From Neoceratodus forsteri (Eukaryota; Chordata; Ceratodontiformes; Ceratodontidae): a stretch of DNA of 64,000 nt. Under the pieces are notes generated by a model that saw nothing but the letters and a program-made list of their open reading frames with translations, had not been told where the DNA came from and ran no database searches. The position numbers and the translations under genes are program-made. Within the stretch, counting starts at the first letter, position 1; every line of letters starts with the position of its first letter. Location of the stretch: contig CM028136.1 of the NCBI GenBank assembly GCA_016271365.2, positions 471,074,001 through 471,138,000 of the forward strand, written 5' to 3'. Of this stretch, positions 23,345 to 35,000 are shown piece after piece.

Positions 23345-24190
23345 TAACTGCAAGGAAGGAGTCGGATGAGGTGTTTGAAGGCAGAGTAGGATGAAGAGTT
23401 TCATAGGACTGGAGGAACCATTCTAGTGGAAAGGGAGGCGGTAAGAGAAGTCAGACTGACCAGTTGATGAGTGGGGATGGGGGATGGAGAAAGAGTGGGG
23501 TCCCTGATATGCAAAGTATAAGAGGAAGGGGTATCTGGGGATAGGTGAGCTTACAGGTAAGGGGAAAGAAGCCCAAACCAGAATTTAGCAAAAAAAGACA
23601 AGGAGTGGATTAGCCTTCTATGGAATAGGGGCAGAATGGAGAGAGAGCAATAGAGAGAGCAGTGGTGAGTGCAAGGAGGGGTGTTGGTAACAAAGCATCA
23701 GAAGGAGTTTAGGAGAGTGTCAAGTTTAGAGAGGGTGGCAGTGGGTGCAGTGCCATAGACAACGTCAGCATAATCGAATGATTGGGAGTAGCATTTTTTG
23801 CGATCAGTTTATGTTGAATGGAGAGGGAGAGGCAACCTTTACTATGGTAGAGTGTGCCAAGTTTGAGGCAAAATTTAGAGCACATGGCATTAACGTGGGC
23901 TGAAAAATCAAGGTGGCTGTCCAGCCATACCCGAGGTATTTGAAGGCAGGAGCTGTATTGAGAGGGAGCCATTTTTGATGGATAACTCTGGTAAAGCCTG
24001 GAGTCTGACTAGTTTCTGCCTTAAGCCAAAGGTCATAGTAACTGTTTTCTTGGCGTTTATTCTTAATATTGTTGGTTGGCTTGGAACCAAGACAAGACAT
24101 TGCTGAAGTCCTGCTATCCTTCTACAAAGGAGGGACCTGAGGTGTAGATTAAGATGTCATCCACATGCATGTGAATTTGGGAGTTTGCAC
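23345..24190 (-). mobile_element. L2-like LINE, RT C-terminal fragment
   Basis: Minus-strand frames give HMHVDDILIYTSGPSF (a degenerate YADD box near 24160), then PRVWLDSHLDFSAHVNAMCS (equivalent to YLGVxLDSxLSF) and LGTLYHSKGCLSLS. This is the order of motifs after the catalytic box in L2/CR1 RTs. Frameshifts are frequent. The 3' part toward 23345 is non-coding. Confidence 0.65.
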
Positions 24191-24897
24191 AGTTATGTTA
24201 GTATAATAATTACTGAAAAAGTTATTTTTCTGTATGTAACATCATACAGTATATGCATCTTGAATGTATCCTCAATATGCAGTTATATATTAAAAATTCA
24301 AAAATAAAAATTTAAGAGAAACAGAGCTGATGCAACAAAATTTTCAACCTCCAGTGGAGCTTAAAAATAAATTTCAAATTCAGTGGAACTGGGGCATCCT
24401 ACAATACCTTAGAGTGTGTACAGTGGAACCACAAGAACTTAGAATAATGAAATATGAACACCTTCCATAACAGAAATGCCATTGAACATTCTCCCACATA
24501 TATTAATTTTATGCAAATGTTACTAATCATGCCAAGTGCAATATACCTGCATTCTTGGGACAAATTGATAGCAGATTTAATTAGGAAGGCCATCATCTGA
24601 GAATTTGGTATTAATTACTACTTACCTGGGTTCAAGGAAGGGATTCATTTACCTACTAACACATTATATGCAAAGCTGCACAGCTTAGGGTTATTAGCAG
24701 TTAGGTGATGGCAAGGTAAAAGGCTTATTTAAACCAAATTGAATTTACTGTTTATGATCTATATATCATAGGTACCATTCTGTTTGCATATCCATTGGGG
24801 AGTGACCCCATCTGTAAATGTATTAGATACACTGTTCAACTGAAACTTTAAAATGTTGGAATGTGGTAACTCAGCTGCAAACTCTGAGAGATTCTTT
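24191..24897. other. Unassigned AT-rich interval
   Basis: About 700 bp with no recognisable element or coding frame. Confidence 0.5.
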
Positions 24898-25545
24898 TAA
24901 TTTATTTATTTTATTTATTGAAAATGTTTCACCAGGAAAGGCACACTGAGCAAGAAGATGCTCGTCTCATGGTGTGACCTGGGGGGAGGGGTTACAGTGG
25001 AGGAAGGTATACAGACAATAATTAAATATAGAAGTAGAGCAATACGGATAATGTACATAATAAGGAGGGATTACATTTGAACATGTTACATATGGAGAAC
25101 AGAGCAGAACATGGTCTTCAAGGACAGGGTATACATATCATGGTACACATCGAGGGTAATACATGGTTACATAGGTGCCAGTAGCGGAACTTGAGTGTCA
25201 GTAACAGAATTTGAGCTGAAGCAAGCTGCACTAAGTTAACAGTAGGAGTTGGAGAGCAAGGATAGGGGGTGTGGAGGAGTGGGCTAGAACACTAGGAGTG
25301 TAGGGGGTGAATTAGAGGGGATGGTGTAGGAGAGGGGAGTTAGTAGCTGTGAGTACGGCTGAAGAGCATAGGTTAGTAGGTAGGAGGGGAAGGGAAGGGA
25401 GATATTAGGAGTGAATAAGAGTGAGTAAGAGTGAGAGTACAAGTGCGTAGGGCAGTGTATAAGCCAGACTATTAGGCGAAGGCTGAGCCGCTGGTCAAGC
25501 GCTATGGGGGATGGTGGGAGAGATTACTGTAAGGCAGTCATGTAT
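24898..25545 (-). mobile_element. Possible L2-type LINE 3' UTR fragment
   Basis: It begins on the plus strand with TTTATTTATTTTATTTATTG, then TTTCACCAGGAAAGGCACACTGAG. The other L2-like LINE 3' ends here have the same layout (TTTATT tail, then a GT-rich word ending CACTGA). The rest is GA-rich and non-coding. The assignment rests on this end only. Confidence 0.4.
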
Positions 25546-25793
25546 GACTCTAACTTTCCATTGGACTGTATTGATAATAGTCTTAAAGCCTGGAATTGCT
25601 CAATATTAAAGTAATATTTAGATTCCTAGACAAGGAAGGAGTGCTTCCATTCGAGGCCTTAGCACAGCAATACAAATTCCTTCCAAGAAATTTCATTTGC
25701 TAGTTGCAGGTGTACTCCTACCTACTAGGAAAATGAGCTAGATGAGCATGCCTGCCACATAATATGCCTATATGAGTTAAAACATTCATAAGT

Positions 25794-26295
25794 GGGCCAG
25801 CCCACCATCACAGTGGCAAGGCATCTGCCTGCGATGCCAGTATCCTGAGTTTGGGAATGAACTCAGAAGTCAGAGGGCTGGCTGGGAGAGAAGTATTTAA
25901 CATCCTAAGGATGGCTGTCCTTCTCCAGGGGAAGGGGGGTTGAGTGTCCGGTTCAATATGGAGCCCTAGCAGAGGCCGGAGGCTCCACTGCGAATGGCAC
26001 CTGGATTACCGGGAGGCAGGACAGAAGTCCAGTTCATCCCACAGACTTCATTGCATGTCTTACCTCCTAGGGAGCACAGCATTTAAAAATGGTCCCACTG
26101 CCAACAGATGATGCCCCACGCCGGACCCCTCACCATCAACCAGGCTCCCTTGCCTGACTTAAAGTCTGCTGGTCTCTAACAGAAGCCTCCCCCCGGGGGG
26201 TAAGCCCTGGGGGTGATTAGAGATATGGGAGTCTTCGGCATGTGTGTGGGCAGAACGAGTAGCTAATGGGGCCTGGGGGTGAACCTCAAAAAAAA
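25794..26295 (+). mobile_element. SINE-like element with A tail and target duplication
   Basis: A ~500 bp block with a possible tRNA-like head (CAGTGGCAAGGCATCTGCC resembles an A box; the B box is weak) and an A10 tail. It is flanked by direct repeats AACATTCATAAGT (25781-25793) and AATGTTCATAAGT (26296-26308), 11 of 13 bases equal. The A tail and a 13 bp duplication fit mobilisation by an L1-type LINE. The body is unfamiliar to me and has GC-rich words such as GCCTCCCCCCGGGGGG. It could instead be a processed RNA-derived retrogene. Confidence 0.6.
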
Positions 26296-26308
26296 AATGT
26301 TCATAAGT

Positions 26309-26830
26309 ATATTCAATGGTTGGCAACAAAGAATATATTGAATCATCTCTGGTTAAAATTTAATGCTCCAATACTCCCACAAAGGCAAGAAACCGTAACT
26401 GTCATTTAATTACTGGTGACCCCCTTTATCAACCAGCTCACAAGCCTCTGGCAAATGCCTTAACAGCCCCAAAACGGGTTATTACGGCATTCCAAAAATC
26501 TTTCTTTAACCATCAGTGACATTCATAGCACCACAGCTGATTGGCTACTAGTGTGCATGTGGATGGTCTTCACATTTCAAAAAACATGGCAGCTCTGTTT
26601 CACAGGAACCGCAGTAATAGCCCACCTGCCCAGACTAATCATTTGCTTGGCACCATCTTCAGATGTAAATCATATTTTTCCTTTTTTTCACTATTTACAG
26701 TATCTGGTTGATTCTCCCATCACAACTAAAAAAATCTATCTGGTTGATAACTGCTGTAGTTGTACTTTGGTCATGGCTTTGGTCCAACCCAACGCGATCT
26801 TCAGTGTGACTGTCTCCCGTCAACAGTAGA

Positions 26831-26861
<31 letters not shown>

Positions 26862-26890
26862 GAAAAAAATATATATATCCTTATTGGACA
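26309..26890. other. Unassigned interval
   Basis: No recognisable domain. A 92-codon frame at 26551-26829 shows no family resemblance and I regard it as chance. It ends in an (AATA)n simple tract at 26837-26860. Confidence 0.4.
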
Positions 26891-26891
26891 G

Positions 26892-26901
26892 GGTGTGTAA
26901 G

Positions 26902-26953
<52 letters not shown>
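26892..26953. repeat. (GT)n microsatellite
   Basis: A GT tract of about 30 units with two interruptions near its left end, preceded by a short (TA)n run. Confidence 0.96.
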
Positions 26954-26954
<1 letters not shown>

Positions 26955-27016
26955 CAGTATGAACAGCCTTACCTAATGCTGACATTCACGCCCTGCACCA
27001 GTAATTATAAAAAAAT

Positions 27017-27173
27017 AAATGATAGGCAAGTGTGTGTTTAAGATTTTTATACACACCTTATTGGTGTATGAAAACCTCATAAATCTCTCAAGCTTCAGTC
27101 TCAAGGTTTATTGGTCATCACACACCTCAGGTGTGTAAAACAAATCCATAGCATACACTTGCCTATCCATTAT
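27017..27173. mobile_element. Hairpin MITE copy A (TAATGGATAGG ends)
   Basis: A ~157 bp sequence that folds on itself. The left end reads AATGATAGGCAAGTGTGTG and the complement of the right end TAATGGATAGGCAAGTGTATG. The arms stay complementary inward (ACACACCTTATTGG against ACACACCTGAGGTG) to a centre of AAATCTCTCAAGCTTCAGTCTCAAGGTTTA. It has the same length, ends and centre as 50563-50721. No coding. Superfamily unknown. Confidence 0.75.
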
Positions 27174-27522
27174 CCTCTATGTACTGCATGGCAAAATTTA
27201 CATTGAGTATGTCTAGAAGGCAACAGGAATTTTTGGCTTCTGGGGGAGGTGGTTTTCAGGAATCATGGCCAGGGATGACTCCTTTGTACCCTGAGGGTCA
27301 TGAATATTGTTAGCTAGGTTCTGAATGGATACAAGGGTCTGGAGGTCACTGTGGGACATGGGAAGCCCCCCACCTCCCATTTTTAATTATCATTTTCTGA
27401 TTTTTGTTCAACTAGATCCTTGTCTTCCATCTGGTTTTGTTCCAATCCAGATATTATATAATAAATGATAAGTAACATTCAGTAGTCTTGGGAAAACCAA
27501 GCTTTAGCTGGACCTGTATAAC
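27174..27522. other. Unassigned interval
   Basis: About 350 bp of moderately AT-rich sequence with no recognisable gene or element. Confidence 0.5.
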
Positions 27523-27735
27523 TACATGTATAGCCTAGAGGTTAGAGTAACAAGCTGTGAATGAGCTTGGTACATCCAGAAGACCTAAGTTTGATTCCCA
27601 CAACCTCCACTTGCATACTGTGTGACTCTCAACAAGTCACTTAACCTCTCCAGTGCCCCCAGATCACCACTGAAAACAGACATTTGTGCCTTGTGGGCCT
27701 TACCCGGTTACCAAAGAATAAAATAAATAAATACA
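27523..27735 (+). mobile_element. tRNA-derived CORE-type SINE (MIR-like)
   Basis: It has a pol III A box in TAGCCTAGAGGTTAGAGT and a B box in AGTTTGATTCCCA. Next comes CTGTGTGACTCTCAACAAGT and CACTTAACCTCTCCAGTGCC, a close match to the CORE domain of MIR (family: GTGTGACCTTGGGCAAGT, ACTTAACCTCTC). The 3' end, GTGGGCCTTACCCGGTTACC, is followed by an (AAATA)n tail. It closely resembles the 3' end of the LINE at 29636. This is a complete head-core-tail copy. Confidence 0.85.
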
Positions 27736-28404
27736 ATAAGCATGTATGATTTTTATTAATATTCAAGGACACTGGTTGGTTTCAATTGTTGCTTAGCAAA
27801 GAACAGAGTAAACCATAACTGTGCAGTATCTGTTATGTCAGTATGTTCTTGTTTATTTGTAGTTTATGAAAAGATAATCAATTTCAATAAAAAAAAAATG
27901 ATTCTTAACCACTGGGTAACTTTTTTATGATACAGATACATGATTAAAGTCCCATATTTAAGCTTTTACCAAGTCCCATTTATAATTTGAGGAACATTTT
28001 AAAATGGCTCCCATCTTAGTTTTAAATTTAATCTCAGAGAAACCAGTTTATTTTAACTTCAGTTAGGAGTATCCTACCATTCCATATTACAGCTCATTTA
28101 ATAGGGAACCACATTTTTGTGAAAATTGATATAAACTAGAACTCTGTATTTTATAATATTTGTTTAAAAAGAAACTATAATGCCTCTAACATTTAAAAGA
28201 TAAAGGACTCTTTTTTTCCCTGAACCTAGAATGCAGGTGTTTGGCAGATGGTAACTATTACTATTGATCTTTGTATTCTTCCCTTGCTGTGCCCTGGACT
28301 GATTTGTATATCAGTCCAGAACTCCAACATGTTCTAGTTCTGTTGGCAGCCCAAAAGATGTTTCTTTGAAACATGTACATTTCCTTTTAGCAATACCATT
28401 TCTT
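27736..28404. other. Unassigned AT-rich interval
   Basis: No gene or element recognised. It contains an A9 run near 27888 that could be an old insertion tail. Confidence 0.5.
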
Positions 28405-28761
28405 CATGATCACTTCTTCCATCATCCAGGAGGGTAGCATCTTTCTGAAAAAGAGATGTGTAAGAACAAGGGGACACAATTTAAAGAATAGAAGGGGGCG
28501 GCTTAGGGGTAATGTGAGGAAATATTTTTTCACGGAGAGAGTGGTGGATGCATGGAACTGCCTTTCTGGGGAGGTTGTTGGGGCTAAAACAGTGGGGGAA
28601 TTCAAACATGCATGGGACAGACACAAGGCAATTGTAGTGGGGGGGTGGCAGGAAGTAGGCTGTTGGTTAACTAGAATCTGTAGCTTATTCAGTAGGTAGG
28701 GAAATAGGCAGACTGGGTGGGCCAAGTGGTCCTTATCTGCCATCAAAGTCTATGTTTCTAT
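28405..28761 (+). mobile_element. CR1 LINE 3' end fragment
   Basis: Plus-strand frame VRTRGHNLKNRRGRLRGNVR, KYFFTERVVDAWNCLSGEVV, GEFKHAWDRH is the C-terminus of CR1 ORF2. It is followed by the 3' UTR word GGGCCAAGTGGTCC and the terminal motif CTATGTTTCTATC. It is heavily 5' truncated, as is usual for CR1. Confidence 0.9.
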
Positions 28762-28929
28762 CATTTTGGACTTTTCCAATGTAACTGGCAAAACAAAAGT
28801 GTAAACTTGATATACGAAGCCATAATAGTTTAGGACATAATAATTCTTTTATATAATTGTATTTTTAAATGTTCCACAAAAATATGTCAGTTCACAAGAA
28901 TTATTAAGCATTCTTCTTTAAGAGTCAGG

Positions 28930-29635
28930 GGGCCTCATGGTACAACACAGGCAGGAATGTGAAGGAGAAGCAGGGCAGCAGGCAGGGGGTGCGGAGCGCC
29001 ATTAATGTGAGGAGTCTTGGAAATAAAATATCAGATCTGGAAGCCATGGTTGCAGATACTAATCTGGATTTAATGGCCATAACAGAGTCATGGTGCTCTG
29101 AGCTCCATGACTGGGACATGGACATACCAGGCTACACTCTACTCAGGAAAGACAGTGTGGTTAGAAAGAGAGAAGGCACTGTATTATATGTGAGGAAGGG
29201 AATCAAGGTCACAGAGGTGCAGGGGCACCAAGAGAAAAAGGAAGTGTTGGAGGTGCTGTGGGTCATCCTAGAGCTAGGCTCTGGGGACACTATGTATACT
29301 AAGGTAGTGTACATACTGTACCTCCAGCATAGGACAGGAATTAGATGACACACTTGGGGGAGGCATCATCAGAATGGCAAGTAAAAGGAAGGTGCTTCTA
29401 GCTGGAGATTTCAGTCTGCCAGACATTGAATGGAACCTTCCAACTGTGGCTTCAGCAAGGAGCAGGGCCATCCTTGAATGCCTACAAGAAACCTTTCTCA
29501 GGCAGCTAATCAAATCACCCACTAGGTATAGGGCAGTGCTGGATCTAGTGCTTATAAATATGGACAGCATTGCAGATGTCACACTGGGCAGTCCCCTAGG
29601 TACCAGTGAGCACCCTACTTTGTGGTTCGACACTG
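28930..29635 (+). mobile_element. CR1 LINE, endonuclease domain (left part)
   Basis: Plus-strand frames give INVRSLGNKISDLEAMVA, LDLMAITESWCSELHDWD, DIPGYTLLRKD and EGTVLYVRKGIKVTE (28959-29348). After a frameshift come VLLAGDFSLPDIEWNL, SPTRYRAVLDLVLIN and LGTSEHPTLWF (29374-29640). These are CR1 apurinic-type endonuclease motifs, with the GDFN and SDH blocks changed to GDFS and SEH. An L2-like LINE interrupts it at 29636, and the sequence at 31205-31235 (AGCAAACCACACAAGGATGA) resumes it. Confidence 0.85.
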
Positions 29636-31203
29636 ATTTTTTTTTTATTTATTAAATTTTGTTAACTGGGTAGGCCCACTGAGACTAAAAGTCCCTTTTC
29701 CTGGGGCAAATCATGATTAAATACATATACGGTAAGTTAGCATAGGATACATTTAAAGATAATCCATGGAAACAATACAGGGTACACTAGTCAGTTATTA
29801 ATGACAGTAGACAACAGTAAAGAACATAAGGTCAAAATATTTAACAGGAATCATCTAGAGGCATGCAACATGCCTTGCGGTTTAAGAGCATAGATCAGCA
29901 TGGACAATTAGTTGAGTAGCAATAGCTAAGTGTAGCACAGAGCATTTATTCTTCAATGGTAACAGGTGCAGATACATTTTGCTCCAGGAGGACAGTTTTA
30001 CGTCCATTTTGAAAACCACTTTTAGAGGTACAGTTAAGAGAAGAGTCCAGAAGGGCATTCCACTGAGAGGGGGCAGAGCTGATGAAAGATCTCCTACCCT
30101 CACTAGAACTTGGACTTGGAGTAATTAGTAGTGTGCTGGGGGAGGAATGGAGCACCCTTGTGGGCATTTTAATAGCCAAAACATCAGTGAGACTGGAAGG
30201 GATAGCACCTTTGACAAGCTTGAAATCAAGGCAGAGGTGGGGATAGCTGAGTATCCCTTTAAATGAGGGCCAGTTTAAAGAGCAAAGAATGGCACAGTGG
30301 TCTGATCTTGCAAAGCCACCAGCAGCAAACCAACTAATTCCATTGTATAGAACATTGAGCCTATTTAAGTCTGTCTCACTTAGGGATTGAAGGATAGGAG
30401 CACCCTACGGTAGGACTAGGAACAATGTGCTAGTAGCTGTAGTGAGTCATTAGTAAGACAGATGTTCAAGCAGTACAATAGACCCATTTTCTGGTACAGA
30501 AACTTGGAAATGTGATCCACATGGTGGCTGAATGAGACATCCTGGTCAAGATACATAACAATATATTTTACCAAAGTTACAGCCTCAATTAGGTCACCAA
30601 AGGAGGCAGAGATTTGACTCAGGTACTGTCTGGACGTGCCGAGATGCTTGGGGCCAAACAGTACAGCTTTTTGATTTTTTGGCATTTACAACTAGTTTGT
30701 TAGTGGTAAACCAGTATTCAAGCTCCTTGGCTATCAGAGTTTAATAGACTGCTGATCTGTGATACATCATGGGAGCTTCTGCATAGCATTGCATCATTAG
30801 TGTATAATAGCACACTGGCTCCACCGCAGTGTCTGGGCAAGTCATTTATAAATAGGGAAAACAACAATGGACCCAGGATGAAGCATTGGGGGACATCGCC
30901 TGTTAAGGGGATCTGCTTAGATTGAGCTCCTTTCCACTTGATTTGTTGGAATCTATAGGCTAGGTAGTTAGAGAACTATTGACAGACTAGGCTGTCAAGA
31001 CCTAAGTATTGTAATCTAGATACATATATGGAGGCTGTGGTTCACCAAGTTGAAGGCTTTGGTAAGGTCTACAAATACAGCACTGTAGACAGTCCTTTAT
31101 CCAAAGCTCCAAGCAAATCAGTTGATAGCCTTACCAGAGTGATATACGTGCCATGTTTTTTCCTAAACCCATGCTGTTTGTCAGTAAGTAGATCAATATT
31201 AAG
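29636..31203 (-). mobile_element. L2/Rex1-like LINE, RT and 3' end, inserted in CR1
   Basis: The minus strand carries KQHGFRKKHGTYITLVRL near 31180, VLLYTNDAML near 30800 (YADD changed to YTND), KNQKAVLFGPKHLGTSRQY, VKYIVMYLDQDVSFSHHVDH (30416-30685) and a C-terminal part near 29950-30180. The 3' end is GTGGGCCTACCCAGTTAACA followed by an A/T tail at 29636-29660. It is 5' truncated within the RT. It splits a CR1 endonuclease domain whose flanks match the intact CR1 at 41.3 kb on either side. Confidence 0.8.
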
Positions 31204-31245
31204 ACATGATCAAAGCAAACCACACAAGGATGAGAGTCCTGTCAG

Positions 31246-31395
31246 TGAGGCAGTATGGTCTACTGGTTAGAGCACTGGCAAGGGAACCAGGAGATTCCAT
31301 GTTCAGACCCTGGTAGGGTATAAGCAGGACCTTCTGTACACAAAATATTCCCTCTCAGATAATCTGTCCTGTAAATACATTGTAAAAAAAAATAA
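31246..31395 (+). mobile_element. tRNA-derived SINE, second family
   Basis: The A box lies in ATGGTCTACTGGTTAGAGCA and the B box in CATGTTCAGACCCTGG, about 35 bases apart. The body ends in GTCCTGTAAATACATTGT with an A9 tail. The spacing and boxes fit a tRNA-derived SINE of about 150 bp. There is no CORE domain, so the family differs from the SINE at 27523. Confidence 0.7.
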
Positions 31396-31439
31396 TTCAA
31401 ATATTTACGTTCTGGAGACTGATGCTATGCCCCATTTGC

Positions 31440-32082
31440 ACTCACCTCTCTGGATTGAGGGCAGAGGTCACTGGATCTTGGGCTGAACTGGTAAGGGTAC
31501 AGAGAGTCTTTTGCCCCACCAGCTGCTGCCACTGCCCAGGATGATGCATAAGCAAAGAACAGCTGGACTTTGGTGGGCTGCAGAAAGGTTGGGGGTGGTG
31601 GGTAGGGTACATACTCCTCAGCCTGTGGTGCTGTAAAATTCCTTTATTGCTTCTCCATAGTGGTGGAACAGGACAGCTGGGAAGAGGTACCCAAAGCAGC
31701 GCCAAGGGCAGATGTAGGGGTCCTCAGAAGAAGAGGCACAATGGTGGGAGGAAGAGGCCCCCAGCTGAGGAGGAAGTAGCTGCTGGTGGGGGACTCTATG
31801 GTTAGGTGGTAGGGAGAGGAGTTGAAGTACCTCACTGGAGCTTCTTCTTGAAGGGATGGAGAGTATATCCAAAGGACTGTTAGGGCAGCAGGTCACAAGA
31901 GGGAGCTGGAAGTCACTGTCCACCCGGGGGTAAATGACCTGGCAAGGGATGTAGTACAGGGTAATTTCAGTGAGCTGTGGAGAGCCATAAGCAGACAGTA
32001 CACACAGTGAAATTTGCCAAGGTGTTACCTATGCATGGCCGAGGGAAGGATAGGTGATTCTGCACTAGGACGTTCTACGATT
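31440..32082 (+). mobile_element. CR1-type ORF1 remnant with SGNH-esterase motifs
   Basis: Near 31775 one frame reads LLVGDSMVRW and near 31900 ELEVTVHPGVNDLARDVVQG. These match block I (GDS) and block III (GxND) of the SGNH/GDSL esterase domain found in ORF1 of CR1 and some L2-group LINEs. Stops and frameshifts lie between them, and the C-terminal DxxH block is not seen. It abuts the 3' tail of the I/Vingi-like LINE at 32083, which probably cut it. An independent degraded host esterase is less likely. Confidence 0.6.
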
Positions 32083-35000
32083 GTAGTAGTAGTAGTAAAT
32101 TTTATTTGATCGGTCCTGGACCATTACAATTAAATAAATAAGAAACATAGTCGCATATCATTATATAATGCAATAGTCGGTTATAAAAAATGCATTAGCA
32201 TAGGCACATCTTAATACAGTCACATCTAATCAAACATAATTTTCTATAACCTTTACAAAAAGTGCAAAGAAGAACAATGCTGTGTTTGGCAAATCAGCAT
32301 GAATTGAACTTTAAAAGTGAATTATCTAAGCATGGACAACCAAACTATCTTAGCTTTATAGGAAACCTGAGAGCAGATGGTTGCATGTAGTTAATTTTAA
32401 TTCTTGTTACAGCCTCAAGATACCCTGCCAATTTTTGTATTATATATTTATCATTTGAAGTAAAAAGATCATTCAGTAGCAAACTCTGGTCCATTGTAAC
32501 TATATCTATCCATACTGGCTTTAACCATACCTCTCTGGGCTTATTATACCAGGGGCATGAAATGATAACATGAAATAAATCTTCTATGATCTCACTAGTA
32601 CATGTGCAATAGGTAGAACTGTGTTCTGCATCCTTATTACACCTAGCTGATAGAACTTTACTGGGAAACATTTCCAATCTAAACTTCGTGTAAAGCTGTC
32701 TCTGTTTTAAATTAGTTAGGACATCTAAATATTCTCTATACTGAAATATAATGTCATTTTGATGGACCCATGGTGCTATTTTCAAGTTTGAGATGGTACC
32801 CAAATCCAAAGTTCTAAAGTAATTCATGATCTTTTTTGTAATATATGGTTTATATTTGAGACTAATTGAAATGTTTTTAGCCACGTGTCTCTTTAGAAAG
32901 GTCAACCCTAATGTTTCCAAAATTATATATAGCCCAGTCAGTCAATTCAACTTTTTACAGTCAATTTCTTCACAAGCATACTTTTCTTTTAGTGCAAGGG
33001 CTTGCAATCTGTCGTGATCTAATATTAATAACTTCACCCAGTAGTTCACTAACCTAGACTGGGCATATGCTAGTAGGCTAACTAAACCTACTTCAGCCCT
33101 TACAAGGGCAGCAGGAACAGAATTATTTTGGCCAAGAGATGATCTTAATAATTTATTGAGAGGGACTTCCACTGCTTGATGATTTACCAATCCCCAAATT
33201 TCAGAATGATATAAAGCTTGTGCATAATACTTTGACTTAACTGCTCTGCTCAGTGGTTTAACAGAGTTTCCCCCATATTTATAATTGAAAGATTTAAGGG
33301 AGTTGGCAGTTTGTTTTAGTTTAGGAGAAAGTGTAGCAACATACTTAGCCCATTTCCCATCATTTGAGAAATGCAGACCTAGGTAAATGTATGATTTTAC
33401 TGTACTGAGTCTTTTCCCGTCTAGCCACCATGATTTAATTACTTTATTTAAACCCATTATCATAATCTGACTTTTGTTCTCATTAACAATCAGGTTATGT
33501 CTGTTAGCATAATCACCTAAAAGATCAAGTTTCCTCTGTAGCCCCCTTTGTGATAGCGATAGTAGGACAAGACCGTCAGCGTATGCCAACACTGGGCACA
33601 ATTTTCCTATAATTTTAGGCAAATCAGTTATGGAATTATCCAAAGACGTTAACAAATTATTTATATAAATGCAGAACAAGGTGGGAGCCAAAACACAACC
33701 TTGACTAACCTCATGATTTGTTGAAAAAGTAGATGAAAATTGTCTAGATGTCCCTACTTTAACCTGGGCCCAGGTGTTGTGATACAATTCTCTTATTATA
33801 GCAACAATTTCCACAACAATACCCAAATCCTTCATTACTATCCATAAGGTACAATGCAAAACAGAGTCAAAGGCAGAATTGAAATCTTTAAATGCCAAAT
33901 GCATTTTCTGTTTACGTAGTTTAACACATTTTTCATAGAGATGCGACACAATAAAGCAGTTATCCACAATACTATGTCCAGCTCAAAAGCCTGCTTGAAA
34001 CTCCGATAAACCCCCCAAGGATTTTATTTCTTCCTGTAATTTAGCTAGTACAATATTAGAAAATATTTTACAACAATTATTTAACAAAGAAATAGGGCAG
34101 TACATCTTAGAGTCACATCTGTCTCCTTTTTATGAATTGAAATTATGATGGCCCCTTTCCATGAATTGGGAAAGTTTAGTTGAATAACAAAGTGATTGAA
34201 AAGTAACATTAGAATAAAGGCCCAACGTATAGGAGACTCCAGAAAAACCTTTGCAGGGATCTGATCTGGACCAGGAACTTTGTGTTTTCTCATAGATGAA
34301 GTAGCAACATACACATCAGATTACCTGCAGAACATAGCATGAGACATGTCAATTCTTAATTCAAACAGGTCATCATCCTGTCTTGGGTCATAGAAAATGC
34401 CTGCGTAGTATTTTGCCAAGTATCCAAAGAAATATATGAATCTATTCCAGAGTTGTAATTATTTGTCCCATGGGTGACCATCTGCTAATAGGCACGGTGG
34501 TCATTACAGTTAATTGCCCTCAGCATCTTGTCCCACTGTAAGTGCTGAAACTCAAGCTGTTTTTCTTTGATTAGCTTTTTATATATAGCTCTGGCTTGAT
34601 TTAATAGTTTAAATTGCCCTATCTGTTTGCTAGTTCTAACTTTCCTTATTAGTTGGTTTAAATGTTTTTTAACAAGACAGCACTTCTTATCAAACCAGTT
34701 GTGCCCCTAATCCCCATGTGTCTTTGTAGTTACAAGAAACAATTCCCTTATTGCTTCAAAACACAGCTCCAGCTGGTTGACCCATCTGGAGGCATCCCAT
34801 GAGGCATACTTACTCCATTATAGGGAACACCTACACAGATCAGGACCAAACTCATGTCTACCAAAGTAATTCCACTTGATTCTCATGTTATTCCTTATTT
34901 CCAGATTCTCAGAGCATGTAGCCAAAGGGTTGTCAACTGGAAGTTTAAATTGAAACATCAAAGGGAAATGATCACTATCTGCCCTAATGATAAGCACACA

